NCBI GenBank assembly: GCA_027625915.1 | Contig: JANTQA010000012.1 | Location: 1,581,001 to 1,645,000, forward strand | Source: Anaeramoeba flamelloides | Taxonomy: Eukaryota; Metamonada; Anaeramoebidae | Direction of reading: 5' to 3' | Length of the DNA stretch: 64,000 nt | Part shown: piece after piece, positions 11,922-23,345 of the stretch | Layout: every line of letters starts with the position of its first letter | Numbering within the stretch: position 1 is the stretch's first letter | Translations under genes and position numbers: made by a program | The notes under the pieces: generated by a model | Told to the model about the DNA's origin: nothing | What the model saw: only the letters and a program-made list of their open reading frames with translations | Database searches by the model: none

Positions 11922-14900
11922 TTAATAGAAATGAAGTTGATCATCATATAGCCTACCAGAATCTGGAATTTTTTTCCTTAATCTAAAGAAGCAAATTATG
12001 ATGAAAACCAATGAAAATATTATTATACAAATAACAAAAGCGGATGGAATATGTTGAACACAAAGATCAAAAATATTTATATAAATGAACTCAAGGAGAT
12101 TTGCACAAAAATGACTAATCACTGATGGCAATGAAGAATGTGTTACAACCGCCAATACACCATATAAAATACCCATAACAAGCCTAAACATTATGGACAT
12201 TAGATTAAAATCTATATTAAAAAATGCATAAAAAAGAGTTGATGTAATAATCGCCTTATCGAGTGATTTGATGTGCGTTTCTAGCACCTGCTGAAAGAAG
12301 CCACGATAAATTAATTCTATTAGTTCAATTATTTATCCAAGTTAGGAGAAAATAATAAAATAATTTAAAAATAAATAAATAAATGAATGAAGAAAACGAA
12401 ACAAAAAAAAAGAAAGAAAGAAAACATAAAAGGAAAAGGAAAAAGACAAGAAGTAAGAACCAGTGAATGAATACAAGACGTGGTGGGATATAAAAATGAT
12501 TATTTAGAATTTTAAAATGAATAAAAATTTTCGAATATAAAAAATTTCTTTCTTCTTCTTCTTTTTTTTTTTTTAAATTATTGATTTTCTTTTCTTTTTT
12601 TTTATTTTTATGAAATACAATCTGAAAACAAAACAATCTTTGGAAAAACAAATAAACACTAAAAAAAATATGAGACTGTGTAAATTCTTTTAAAAATCAG
12701 AAATTTATTATTTTAAAAAATCATATTGTTTTTTATTATTAAAGAAGGGAGGTGATTCATAAAAATTACCTATTATTTACCGTTAGGGTTTCCAGAATTT
12801 AAAAGAATGGAGTAAAATCATAGATTTTATTCAATTCTTTTGAATTTTGGAAAATCGCCGTTAGCTTTTCTTGAATTTTCTGTTTATTAGGAAAATCAAT
12901 AGATTTTACGGATAAAACAGAAAACCTCAAGAAAAGCTATTCACTCTACGGACATTTTTCATTAGATTTTTTTTAATTTGAGAAATAAAACGAAAATTTA
13001 TTTAATTTTCGGTTAATTTCTCAAATTACAAAAAATCGTCCCGTTAGCTTTTCTTGTGTTTTTTGTTTATTTGGAAAATCAATAGATTTTACAAATAAAA
13101 TAGAAAACCTCAAAAAAACCTAGAACACTTCACAAATAAAACAGAAAACCTCAAGAAAATCGCTGACGGCTTTTCCAAAATTCAAAAGAATAGAGTTAAA
13201 TCTTTGATTTTACTCTATTCTTTTAAATTCTGGAAAAGTCAGGCACCCCACAACACTTGAAGGCACTTGGAGGCACTTTCTGAAATCCTAAATTTATTTA
13301 GAGTTTTTTTACCAGGGTGATAATGTAGGTAAGGTTATAAATCAAATGAAAGATTTTCTTTAAATAAAGGAAAAGGAGAAATAGAAAAGACGAATAGACA
13401 ATCAAGAAATTATTTTTATGGTTGAAAAAGCAAAAACAAAAAATTTACAAGAAAAAAGAAAAAGAAATTTAAAAATAGTTTATTAAAAAGCAATTTATAA
13501 AAAATAATAAATAAAAATCCAATGCTATTAGTTTAATTAAGGTACACCCAAAATAACAGACACAATTCTCTTGGCTAATTTATTTTAGTTTGGTAGTTGA
13601 ACATGACAGTTCATTTGGTAGATTGTAGTTTAATTGTTATTATTTCTTTTTTTTTTTGATCTCATTTTTAACCCTTGAGAATTTTTTGTTTTGCTTTTTA
13701 TTTTTTTATTTCCAAGTTACTCAGAATTTCATGTTTCGGTATCTCATTATTAGCAAGTAACCACTTGACCTTTCCACTTTCTAATCCCTTTCTTCATATT
13801 ATAAAGAAATTCAATCAAGGAAAAAAGCCAAAAAATAAAATTATTCAATTTTTAAAAAATTTATTTACTGTTTGAAAAAAAAAAAAAAAAAAAACAGATT
13901 TACTCTACGAACACCACCAATATTTATAGTCATGTGAAAGTTTTTTTTATATATATTTCAGTTTTAATAGAAGAAGCGATATCAATAAAGCTTTTATTTA
14001 TTAAAGTTACCAATGTGGAAAAAAAAGATCAACACGATTGTTAATTGAGACATTAATAGAATCACAGAAATCACAGAAATCACAGAAACCTGAAAATGAA
14101 AAGTAAAATCAATTAAAAGAAGAAACCAATTAGATTCAAAGAATAATTCATTTTGTTATTCTCAATCAAACAAATGAAACCAATTTAGATCACCTTTTAT
14201 ATTTTGAAATTCAATTAGCCCTTTTCTTGATCTCAAAAATAGTCAATTTTTTCAACAAATTTTTCATAATTGATCAACCAAAGAAAAATCATTATCAAAA
14301 GATATTATTATAAAAACTATTATTATGATTGAATACTCCCTTTTCTCTTGAATCTTTTATTTTTTCTTTTATTAAAAGATCTTTTTTTTTATTTTTATTT
14401 TCTTTAAGGTTTTCAATTAGAAATTGTGTTGAACTTTTTTTTTCATTTTCGCTTTTTTTTTACATTTTCACTTTTTTTTTCATAATGATTCGTATATAAT
14501 GGTTAAATTTTACCCCAGAAATATGTTATTTTTTCAGAAATTCAACATTATTTAAAAAAATGTGGAAATTAGTTCTTCATGGATATAAAAGATATTTAAA
14601 ATTTTGAAATAAATATTTTATAATTTTTTTAAAAGTTAAGCTTTAAATTTGAAATTTTTAAATTTAAATTATTGAAAAAAAAATAACGGGCATGAAAATA
14701 AGCCCCCAGACGTTATTTTAAATTGTTAATATTCTGAAAATAGTTTTGTGATTGCTGAATTATTTCTTTTATTTAAGAATCAAACTTTGAAAAGTATAAT
14801 TATCTACTTATTAGAATGATGATTAATCAAAATTACACTTGTTCAAAACAATATTCAATCATTCAAAAATAAGAATAAAAATTATCATTGCCAAAACTCA

Positions 14901-16849
14901 GAGCCAACCTGTGTAAAAATCTATTTTTTTTATCAAAACATATAGGTCTAACCTTCGGTTATCACTTAATTAAACGAATATCCTAGATATACTCCCACTT
15001 TAATGAACTTTAGGAAGATTGATTACTGATTTCATAAAAAATTTGTTTAGCTCTAAAAAGGATTTGGCTTTAAAGTTTCCGAATATTAACAATAAATAAT
15101 TTCCAAATTTTAACAATTAAAAATCTTTTCCTGACTTATTTTTATAACAGGGATTTTTTTTCAATACTATTAGAATTTAGGCTCTGGTCTTTTTTCTATC
15201 TAAAAAATTTTGCTTGTATTTTTATTTTGCTGTGTATTTATAGACACATCCAACCCTTAAAAAATGAACCATTGCCAAAAATTATTTTTTCATGTATCAG
15301 ACTTTATTTTAACAATTTTGCTGACTATTATTCAACTGTTGTCATATCTTGGAGCTTGCAATAATTGGGACCAAGAGCTGTCAAAAAAAAAAAAAAAAGA
15401 AACACCAACCCACTTTGGGGTTGAGGAATAGTATTAGTTTAATAATTGGGTTCTACTGTTATTTTGATATTCAACGTGAAACAATTTTCACTTAATGTTT
15501 TTATCTTTTTCAGGATTTTGAGTTGTAATTTTAAAATTCCGACTTAAAAAACAAAGAGCATTTATCTATATTGACATCTTGGCTAAGAAAATTGAAATTA
15601 AAATGAGTTAATAAAATTAAAACGAATTTCTCTGAATAGTGATCGTTATTAAACGAAAAAAAGATAAAGAAAAAGAAGTTAAAAATTTTTCCCATTTAAC
15701 CCAAAAATACGAGTAATTAACTTGAAAAAAAATTTGTTTTATAACTCTCTTCCTTTTTAAGAAATGTACAAACATTCACCCTTTATGTAATTTTGCTTTG
15801 TTTGGGTTGGTTTGCCAAATATTCGAATAACATCCCAAAACGCAAAATAAGAAAAAATCGCAAGAAATAAATAAAGAATAATAAGAATAATAATAAGAAT
15901 AATTACCTTCAGTAATAGCGGGAAGCAGAACAACCATAAAAAATCCACAAAAAAAGAGGGGCGCGGAATCAACAACAAATATATCTGGCTTTATTCTTTT
16001 TTTTGAATAAATACCAGCAAGAACAGCAATGAAAAAAAAAAATGTCATACTTAATGAACTTATGAGTGATCCAACGACGCACCAAAAGGAATTCGACATC
16101 CCTTTATGGAAACGAAGCCAAGATGTAATTAAAAATTTTTTTTTATGGAGATAATACAATATAAATGACAGTGTAAGAACATTACAAAGTGCAAACCAAA
16201 TAAAATAGATTAACTTTGGGCCGTTTTCCTCTTTTAACAGATAATAGATTCCAATAGTAAGTAAGAGCGCTACGACAAAAGAAATAATGACTATGATCGT
16301 AGATTCAATTAGGCTTGGTGATTGAACTTGTGTTTCTGTGGGGAAATGTGTTTCTCCAAAATAGGAGGTTTGCTGGTATAGTAATGGCTGCTCTTGTGTG
16401 CTTGATTTGGTTTGGTGTTGTAGTTGTGTGCCTGAGAATTCTTTTTCAAGTATTTCTGTTTCTTTATCAGAGTGAATAATTGTTTCTTCTTTTTCCTTTC
16501 CTTTTTCTTTTTCTTTTTCTTTTTCATTTTCGTTTTCCTCGTCTATAAAAGAATTGTTTTCAATTTGGATTTTTTTTTTGTCTTTTTGGAGAAAAAGGAT
16601 TTTCTCGATTTCACTTTCGCTTTTGTTTTCAGACAATTGGGATTCTTCTTTTGTTGAGAAGTTTTGAATTTTAGGATCATTGTTTGAATTTATTTCATTA
16701 AATGAAAGATCGGATCCACTTGAATTTTCTTCTTCATTATCTTTTTGAATTGCAATTTTTTTTTCTTGTTTCTCGTTTGGTTGTGTATTTTTATAACTTG
16801 ATAACAAGGAACCGTTTGGAATTTCTTCAGACGAAATACTTGAAGTCAT
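11922..16849 (-). CDS. CPBP-family (CAAX-like) intramembrane protease, two exons, 445 aa
   Basis: Exon 1 is 15907-16849 and exon 2 is 11922-12316. The donor at 15906 reads GAAG|GTAATT and the acceptor reads CTAATAG|AATTAA, so the codon G+AA completes ITEELIYRGFFQQ, the EExxxR signature of CPBP proteases. That junction falls exactly inside the motif, which is strong proof of the splice. Residues 1-~175 are an acidic, low-complexity cytosolic tail (EKEKEKEKGKEKEE). Hydrophobic segments follow from ~180, with the Glu-Glu motif at ~314-315, a FYAFFNID segment where the family usually has FxxxH, then SHFCANLLEF (the HxxxN motif), and a last membrane helix. The second-motif His appears to be Asn, so activity is uncertain. 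CPBP members include the Rce1 prenyl-protein protease; whether this is Rce1 or another subfamily is not decided. Confidence 0.85.
12317..15906 (-). other. 3590-nt intron of the CPBP protease gene
   Basis: Begins GTAATT and ends AACTAATAG, with a TCCTAAC branch-like motif ~30 nt before the acceptor. It holds a hairpin cluster at 12783-13255, GGCAC-rich spacers near 13245-13290, and otherwise AT-rich sequence. No coding exon is needed between the two halves because the protein motif joins directly. Smaller introns in this window are 95-480 nt, so this one is greatly expanded. Confidence 0.75.
12783..13255. repeat. Hairpin-cluster repeat, copy 1
   Basis: At least five palindromes of 55-65 bp follow each other. 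Examples are TTCCAGAATTTAAAAGAAT with its partner ending TTGAATTTTGGAA at 12790-12854, and a similar one ending near 13237. They are separated by linkers of the type CGTTAGCTTTTCTTG and AAAACCTCAAGAAAA. The same palindromes and linkers recur at 29940-30360 and, more decayed, at 17620-18020. Right of it lie several GGCACTT repeats. Confidence 0.8.
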
Positions 16850-18229
16850 CTCAAATTAGATGAAAATGTGAAAGTTGGTTTATAGTTTCAAGGAAAATTA
16901 GAAAAAATAATAAAATTATAAGTTATTTGCAATGAAAATTGTACACTAACCAAAATATATTCTAAGTTCTTTATTCTATTTTTAAATTCTTTTTGTTTTC
17001 AAGATTTTAGTTTTTTTTTGTATTTATTTATTTTTTGTGTTTTTTCCAATATTTCAAAAAACAATTGACGCTAATAAAAAACTTCAATATTACAAAAGAG
17101 TTTATATTATAATGTGTTAACATTTAAAATGTTTAATCCCCTTTAATAGATTTGAACAATTACTGCTAGTTATGCAAGGCATTATTAATAACGATTGTTG
17201 AATTTATGAAAAAATTGTAATAAAAGATCAATTTGAAAAGGTCAAATTAATAAAGATAAAAATTAATCATGAAGAAGTTTATATTGATAAAATTTTAATA
17301 GTTATTAAATGATAATAAAAACAATAATATTCTTTTAATAAAGTTAGAATTCAAAGATTAAAACTAAATAATAATAATAAAATAGTAAAAGATTGTAAAA
17401 TACTTCTCAATAGGTTTAAAATCAAAAATCAGAGCAAATAAATAAATTTGTTAATAATATTATATTTAAAAATTTAAAAAAATAAATGAGTGTCAACAAA
17501 ATATTTTGTAATTTGTGTGATATTGATTATGGTTAATAGAGTGTATCGGATTCTTAGAGAAACTAGCCAGCCCCAACAAGGTTCAGTAATATCTCTAACC
17601 CAAATAGAATTTTGGGAATTACCTTATATTTTCTTTATTTTCTTGTAGTTTTCTATTTTATTTGTGAAGTGTTGGAGGTTTTTTTGAGTTTTCTATTTAT
17701 ATATAAAATTAATAGATTTTCCGAATAAACCTAACAAAAATCTATTGATTTTCTAAATAAAGAAAAAACCGAAGAAAAACAAAATGTGTTTTTTTATTCG
17801 TAATATCGGAAAATTTTCTAATGTTTCTTATTATTCTTAAATTGAAAAGATTGTTAATCACAGGTTTCCAAATTCTGAAATTAAAGTGTGAAATATAATA
17901 TTTTAATCAATTCTTTTAAATTCTGGAAAACCTAATGTACATATCTAGGTTTTCCAAAATCCAAAAGAAATTGAATAAAACCAAAGATTTTAATTTATTC
18001 GTTTAAATTCAGGAAAATTGAATTTTAAACAGTAATCTTAAAGTATTCTTTCTTTCAAGAAAAAAAAATTATCAAAAATTTTGAAAAAATAATATGTGAA
18101 TCAAAGTTTAAACAGTTTTTAAAATAAAAATAGTGTTTCTTTTTATAGAGAAGACCTAAATATTAATACATCAAAGTATCTAAAAATATAGGATAAGTTA
18201 ATATTATATTGATTTCTTAAATATCTCTT
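16850..18229. other. Intergenic region upstream of the CPBP gene
   Basis: It contains the probable promoter of the minus-strand CPBP gene next to 16850 and a decayed hairpin cluster at 17620-18020. A weak coding-like stretch lies near 17220-17310 (plus strand, KVKLIKIKINHEEVYI), too short to call. Confidence 0.45.
17620..18020. repeat. Hairpin-cluster repeat, copy 2 (decayed)
   Basis: Shares with copies at 12.8 and 29.9 kb the palindromes based on TTTTCCAAAATCCAAAAGAA / TTCGTTTAAATTCAGGAAAA, the element AATAGATTTTCCGAATAAAC, and the TTTTCTATTTTATTTGTGAAG segment. Arms are less perfect than in the other copies. It is intergenic, unlike the other two. Confidence 0.65.
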
Positions 18230-19035
18230 ATTCAAAACAGAAATTCTCTATATGAAAGATCATATGAAATATTTATTTTAAAAAAAGAAATTATTTAATC
18301 AAAGTTATATTATCAAAAATACAAAAAATTTAATAAAATTTCATGAAAATTAAGAAAAATTTTCAACTATTTGTATAAATAATTTAAATTTTACTGAAAA
18401 TAACAAGAGTTTAACTTCAGAATTGATTCATATTGGTAGAATATTTGGGCAGTAAATTAGTCATAGGTTGTTACACAAAAGAAAAAAAGTATATACTTTA
18501 TCGTAAACAAAGATTATTAGATACATTGAGAACGTATTTTTTTTTTTTTTTTTTTTTTTTTGATATTGTAACCAATAATCAAAAATACTTAAAATATTTT
18601 CAATCATTTGAAAATACTTTTTTATTAAGCTTATGAATATTAGTGTATTTGTATTTTCTTTTTAATGATAAAAATGGAATTTTATTGTAGAATATTATTT
18701 TTTAGCTGGAATCATCACAAAATATGAAAAATTATCAATTTTTAGCAGCAGTATTCAACCCATTTTGTACAAAAAGAATTATTAGTAAAGATGTATGTTA
18801 TATTTCTGATCTTTGTAGAAGGTATTGGCAAATGAGAGGAATTGTCGATGTAAAATCAATTAACATTGTGTATAATTATAAATAATTTTGAGAAGATAAT
18901 TGCGACATTATAAAGTATGTTAAATCATACAGAGTAATATCTAATTGTCTATCCACAATCCTTACCCAAAATGACCCAAACCTAACTTTATTTAGCACTC
19001 CATTCCAGCAGAAGAAATTAATATTAATTTAATCT
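18230..19035 (+). pseudogene. Broken plus-strand coding relic, family not recognised
   Basis: Several stretches read as protein on the plus strand: NNKSLTSELIHIGRIFG (~18402-18452), VIGCYTKEKKYILYRKQRLL (~18459-18518), NYQFLAAVFNPFCTKRIISK (~18730-18790) with SDLCRRYWQMRGIVDVKS after it, and DIIKYVKSYRVISNCLSTIL (~18904-18963). They are interrupted by frame changes, a long T run and a few stops. The composition is clearly coding, but I cannot name the family; a transposase is possible. A right-hand neighbour is a TTAA-element copy ending near 20535. Confidence 0.4.
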
Positions 19036-19317
19036 AAAAAAAGTTAACACTGCCTACAAAATCTACCATAGCACATACCAACACAAATATAACCTGGCAT
19101 GCAATTAAACTTACTCTAATAAGTACTCGCATATCCAAATGAGACCAAAAACTCACAAATAGCTCAAATTCCGAAATCCAAAAAAAAAATATTTTGTCTG
19201 AAAGCTAAATTGATATTTTACAATAAATGTTTATCTTTGAACTCACCCATTTTCTGAAAATTTCTTCAAAAAGTGTTTTTAAGTAGTTAAAAAATTTTTG
19301 AGTATTTTCCATTTTCA

Positions 19318-20535
19318 TGAATATTTCAAACACTAAAATCAATTAGTAAAATAGTACTAAATAGTTGATCCTTATCAATTATAAATGATCAATTATATCA
19401 GCAAAAAACGCAACATTTTGAAGAAAAAAATATTGAATTATTTTCAGACAAATTTAAAGGTTATATCATCAATATTCAGACTTTAAAGTTTTAAAATATC
19501 TTGTTTACATTTGTATCAAAATTCAGATTAGTTGCTAAAAAATACTATTTTTTAAAAAAAAATTAAATTAATTAACATTGATTATTTTGGCAATTCATTT
19601 TCACATATTGGAAATATATCGATACTAAACCCCAATTCAAAATTTTTAACATACCAAAATTCAATTTTTGAAAAAAAAAACTTATTTAATCAATTAAAGA
19701 AGATTTCCCAAATTAGAACCATTCACTAATTAGAATGCTACCACTTTTTTATAAATTACAATATACCACAAAAGAAAAAATAAATAATTATCAATACAAA
19801 TAAATCATTGGGTGTGTTAAAAATTTTGGAGAGAGCAAAACAAAAAAATTGATTGGTAAATTTGTTTAAAAGTCTATTAGAATTATTGATCGATCAAAGG
19901 TTAGATACTACCAACTAATTTTATTTGAGTTCTTCCATTTGGAACAACTTGACTTTAACATAATATCAATTCTTCAAAAAAAAATTGATACAATGAAACA
20001 AATTACGCAATTCAAACAATGAAATGAAAACAAAAACTAAAAGATGAAAAAATGATTTTCATATTTTCCAAAAATCAAAATTATCTCCAATTTCAATGGA
20101 ATTGTATTATTGTGATTGTTTGGAACGTTTTAGCTGTGTGGAAAATTTTGAATTTTAGTTTACAACCAACCTTGATAAAAAGGAAAAAAAGTAATTCATT
20201 TTTGAAGATTTGTGTGTTAATGATTATTGAAAAAATCTTGAAATTAAAAAAATGAAAAAATAGTTACTTTTTTAAAGTTCTAAATAAGAATTCTTAAAAA
20301 TACTGGAATACTATTATTTTAGGTTTTTATTTTTAGATTTGTTAAAATTAATAAAAAAATTTACCAAATGAAAATTTTTTAATTGTGATTCATTAGTAAA
20401 AAATGTAATAATTTATTTTTCAATAATATTTATAATAGATTTTTTAGATTCACTTGAACCATGGAGTTCTCATATCGTTAATACCCAGTTACAACATACT
20501 TTAATTCTAGACGAATCTGTGGTGACACCAATCCG
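19318..20535 (+). mobile_element. Degenerate TTAA-family DNA transposon copy
   Basis: Two blocks, about 19318-19570 and 20190-20535, align in the same orientation with the element at 33629-34376. They include ATCAATATTCAGACT..AAAG, GTAAAAAATGTAATAATTTATT, TTACAACATACTTTAA and the right end GGTGACACCAATCCGTTAA (GGTGACGCTAATCCCTTAA in the better copy). The segment between them, ~19640-20190, is absent from the 33.6-kb copy and instead matches 63.1-63.66 kb in inverted orientation. The left end is not resolved. Confidence 0.6.
19600..20050 (-). repeat. Dispersed repeat family A, copy a (inverted relative to the others)
   Basis: About 450 bp that is the reverse complement of 63200-63660. Family A also occurs at 22985-23345 and 61680-62010. 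The most conserved part contains ATTGATCGATCAAA and TACTACCAACTAATTTTATTTGAG. Translated on this strand's copy it gives fragments such as RYYQLILFEFFHLEQLDFNI, matched by minus-strand fragments of the other copies, so the ancestor was probably coding. Confidence 0.7.
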
Positions 20536-20682
20536 TTAATTTGTAATCTTTTTCCACAAAATTTAAAATTCAATTACCAGTTTTATTTGAAATAAAAAGC
20601 TTTTTAAATTCAACAAGAATTAAAATAATAGATAAATAAATGAATAATAGATTTTTTTTTTTTTTTTTTCTTAGAAAGAGTA

Positions 20683-21813
20683 TTAATCTTGCCAAAAAAA
20701 CTGTGTGGGGCAATTGTCACTGCTTTCGTCTTCTGAGATTTCCACCTTATTTTTCCTTTTTTTCTTTTTCTTTTTCTTTTTCTTTTTTGATTTATGTGAC
20801 TTTTTCTTTCTGGATCTTTTTTTAGTCTTTTTCGATTTTTTAGATTTTTTCTTTTTTCTTTTCAATGCCTTTGCAAATTTTGAATTTAGATCATTTTGGG
20901 GGATTTGGTTGTTTAAAAAGTTTGACTCTCCCTCTGTTTTTTCTGTAATAGCTGTTGTTGACAATGGGACTTGATTTTGGATCTGTCTTTGTGGATTTAT
21001 TTGGTCTTGATTGTAATTCAAGCGATTGTTTATTTGTCGAGCCTGGTTTCCAGAAGGAGAAGGTGTGAAACCAAATGGTAGAGGGATATTAAAAAGCTGT
21101 CCATGGGGCATACTAAAATCTGGCACAAAATAAATCCCTCTACTCCTTAAGTTTCTCAAATTCTTATTATAACTATTGGGTGTACTGACTAATTGGTTAG
21201 TTTGGGAACTTTTAGGTGTGGAGAATTCTGTTTGGCCGCTTTCCCCTTTCTCCTTTTCTTTCTTCTTTGTTTTATTTTTCCTTTTCCTCTTTGACTTTTC
21301 TTTTTCTTTTTCTTTCCGTCTTTTTTGGTGCTTTTGTTTTCGTTTTTTTTCTTTTTCTTTTTCTTTTTCTTTTGTTTTTTTTTTTGTTTTCTTTGTTCTG
21401 TTGCCGAGTCTCTGGTTGGACGCTTCAATTCCTCGGACTAATATGTCAAGCGACGAAGAGTTTAACTGATGTGAAAGATCAGTCGCTCTTGCTTCTTCAT
21501 CTTCTTCATCGTCTTCTTCGTCCTCGATTGTATCCAGAGAAGGGTTTTGGTAAATTTCTAAGGTTTTGTAAAGATCGTCAAAGCCAAGGTTTCTGATCGC
21601 AGTCATAATATGATCACTATCCAATTGCTTTTTTTTTTGTTCAAATGTGACATCTATGGCTTCAGATGCAATAAACATTAGAAATTCCGTTGCACACTCA
21701 ACCATTAAGAGTTTTGATGTATGGGATAGGGATCTTTTCCCCACTTTTTGATTCATGATTGAAGTCATACACTTGGCGACATTATGTACAGGTAATTTTT
21801 CATGATCTTCCAT
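20683..21813 (-). CDS. NF-YB/Dr1-type histone-fold protein with long basic tail (376 aa)
   Basis: ATG at 21813, TAA at 20683, single exon. Residues ~6-92 form a CBF/NF-Y-type histone fold. They begin LPVHNVAKCM, continue VECATEFLMFIASEAIDV (the alpha-2 core; NF-YB has ECVSEFISFVTGEA and Dr1 has NCCTEFIHLISSEA) and end DSDHIMTAIRNLGFDDLYK. NF-YB pairs with NF-YC and NF-YA on CCAAT boxes; Dr1 (NC2-beta) pairs with DRAP1 to repress TBP. The opening LP..NV.K.M favours NF-YB, while the CATEF core resembles Dr1, so I leave the subfamily open. An acidic stretch follows at ~96-109. Two Lys-rich runs come later (~142-190 and ~315-366), around a hydrophobic PHGQLFNIPLPFGFTPSP patch. Human NF-YB and Dr1 are ~200 residues or less, so the tail is an expansion. 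Confidence 0.88.
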   Translation of the reverse strand: MEDHEKLPVHNVAKCMTSIMNQKVGKRSLSHTSKLLMVECATEFLMFIASEAIDVTFEQKKKQLDSDHIMTAIRNLGFDDLYKTLEIYQNPSLDTIEDEEDDEEDEEARATDLSHQLNSSSLDILVRGIEASNQRLGNRTKKTKKKTKEKEKEKEKKRKQKHQKRRKEKEKEKSKRKRKNKTKKKEKEKGESGQTEFSTPKSSQTNQLVSTPNSYNKNLRNLRSRGIYFVPDFSMPHGQLFNIPLPFGFTPSPSGNQARQINNRLNYNQDQINPQRQIQNQVPLSTTAITEKTEGESNFLNNQIPQNDLNSKFAKALKRKKKKSKKSKKTKKRSRKKKSHKSKKKKKKKKKKRKNKVEISEDESSDNCPTQFFWQD

Positions 21814-22791
21814 AAGACAAAAAGATTTTTTTGGTTTTGAATTGTAAAAAAAGAAACCAAAAATTAATAATAAGTTTAAACAATAAAAAATGGTATTTCT
21901 TTTGGCGTTCTTGGGCTATACTCTAACAAACAATTTGGATATTTTTTGTGAATACACTACCAAAAACAGTTCTTTTTTTATGTTTTGAAACTTTATTATG
22001 AGGATTTTTTATGAAAGAATTGTTTAACGTAAAGTTTTTTTTTCTATTTTGGTTTAAAAAAATTTGGTTTAACAATTTATGGTATGAGTAGACAAATGAA
22101 TTGAAAGTGAAATATAAGACTAGAGCACATATGTTATACTTCTTACTTTCGTTTATTTTTCCAAATACCTTCTACTTGAAGATATGGATTACTTAAGAAG
22201 ATAGTAAATTGTACTATTGACAAAATATTATTTCAGAAAAGATTCAGGACTATTCGAATTTTATGCTCTGTGAGGGTTGAAATAAAATACTATAAACAGA
22301 AAAAAAGCTTTATAAGACTTTGGATTGAGGAAAAGTCAAAATATTGCAATTTTTGGCTTTTTTAGATTTTGTTTGAAAATCATTTATTGTTCAAAAAAAC
22401 TTTTTGAATTTCCTGAACAAAACAAGGCAAAACTAAAAAAGCCATTTTTTTTGATATTAAGAAAATGCCACCCCACCTTCTTTTCAAGTATATTTATACC
22501 CTCTCGCTACACTCGAACACACTTGAAAAGAAAGTGGAGTGACATTTTCCTAATGAAATTTTTTTCTTCGAAATTTGTTGAGAATAATTTGGGTTTTATG
22601 AAGGAAAATTGTTTTTCGCCCAACTCAAAATTTTCCAAAATAAACTAAATTTTTCAAGTTAGCAAGATCCCTTAGATCAAGTTTCTTTTAAGTCTATAAA
22701 TATGTTACTAGGTTGAAAAATAGTATTCACTAACCATAAAAATTCGACTAATCCTTAATCTGTATTTTAAAATAAAAAGAGTATGTCGATT
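21814..22791. other. Upstream region of the histone-fold gene
   Basis: Should contain the promoter of the minus-strand gene just right of 21813. No further gene is supported. The plus-strand frame at 22325-22648 has no recognisable content. Confidence 0.5.
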
Positions 22792-22984
22792 TTAAGGGAG
22801 TAGCTACACCATAAGACATGATAAAAATTTGAGAGAGATGAGATAAGAACATTTTATTTTAGTGGCGTGTGATCGTAGATTCTCTAAAAATTTTTTTAAA
22901 AAAATTATTTGATATTTTTTTTTTAGTAATGTTCAACAATAAAAAAATTGAGATTATATTGATAGAATAGTTTTTTTTATTATT

Positions 22985-23345
22985 ATTTTTTTATTAAAAT
23001 AAACTTAATTCCATTAATTTGGACACATTTTAAACAGTTGAAAAAATAACAATAACATGATTTACATCCAATTCGAAATTAATTTTAATTCAACAAACTA
23101 TTTCATTTTTTGTCTTTTTTGTTTTTGTTTTCATTTACAATTTTTCAGTTACTTAATCTGTTTAGTTAGATCTGAAATTTTTTTATAGATGGTTGATAGA
23201 ATGTTAGTGTTGAGTTTCAAAAATTGAAAAATCCACATACAACCTGTGCATGGTATCTTATCATTTGATCGATCAACCATTGTTGGTGTAATTTTAACAA
23301 ATCTACCAATATATTTTTTGTTCAAACTCTTTCATTTCAGCTCGT
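22985..23345 (+). repeat. Dispersed repeat family A, copy b
   Basis: Matches 61680-62010 and 63110-63480 in the same orientation: AAACAGTT...AAAATAACAATAA, TTACTTAATCTGTTTAGTTAGATCTG, GGTTGATAGAATGTTAGTGTTGAGTT, and CATTTGATCGATCAACCATTGTTGGTG. On the minus strand the last part reads FVKITPTMVDRS, comparable with FVEISPTIIDRS in copy c. A helix-turn-helix of a transposase is a possible origin. Confidence 0.7.

Noticed and set aside
12325-12651. 108-residue hydrophobic minus frame inside the CPBP intron
   Set aside because: It is homopolymer-driven, and the protease exons join directly across it at a conserved motif.
18770-18900. Alternative genetic code (stop codons read as sense)
   Set aside because: All sound genes end at TAA and have no internal stops; the in-frame stops occur only in relics.
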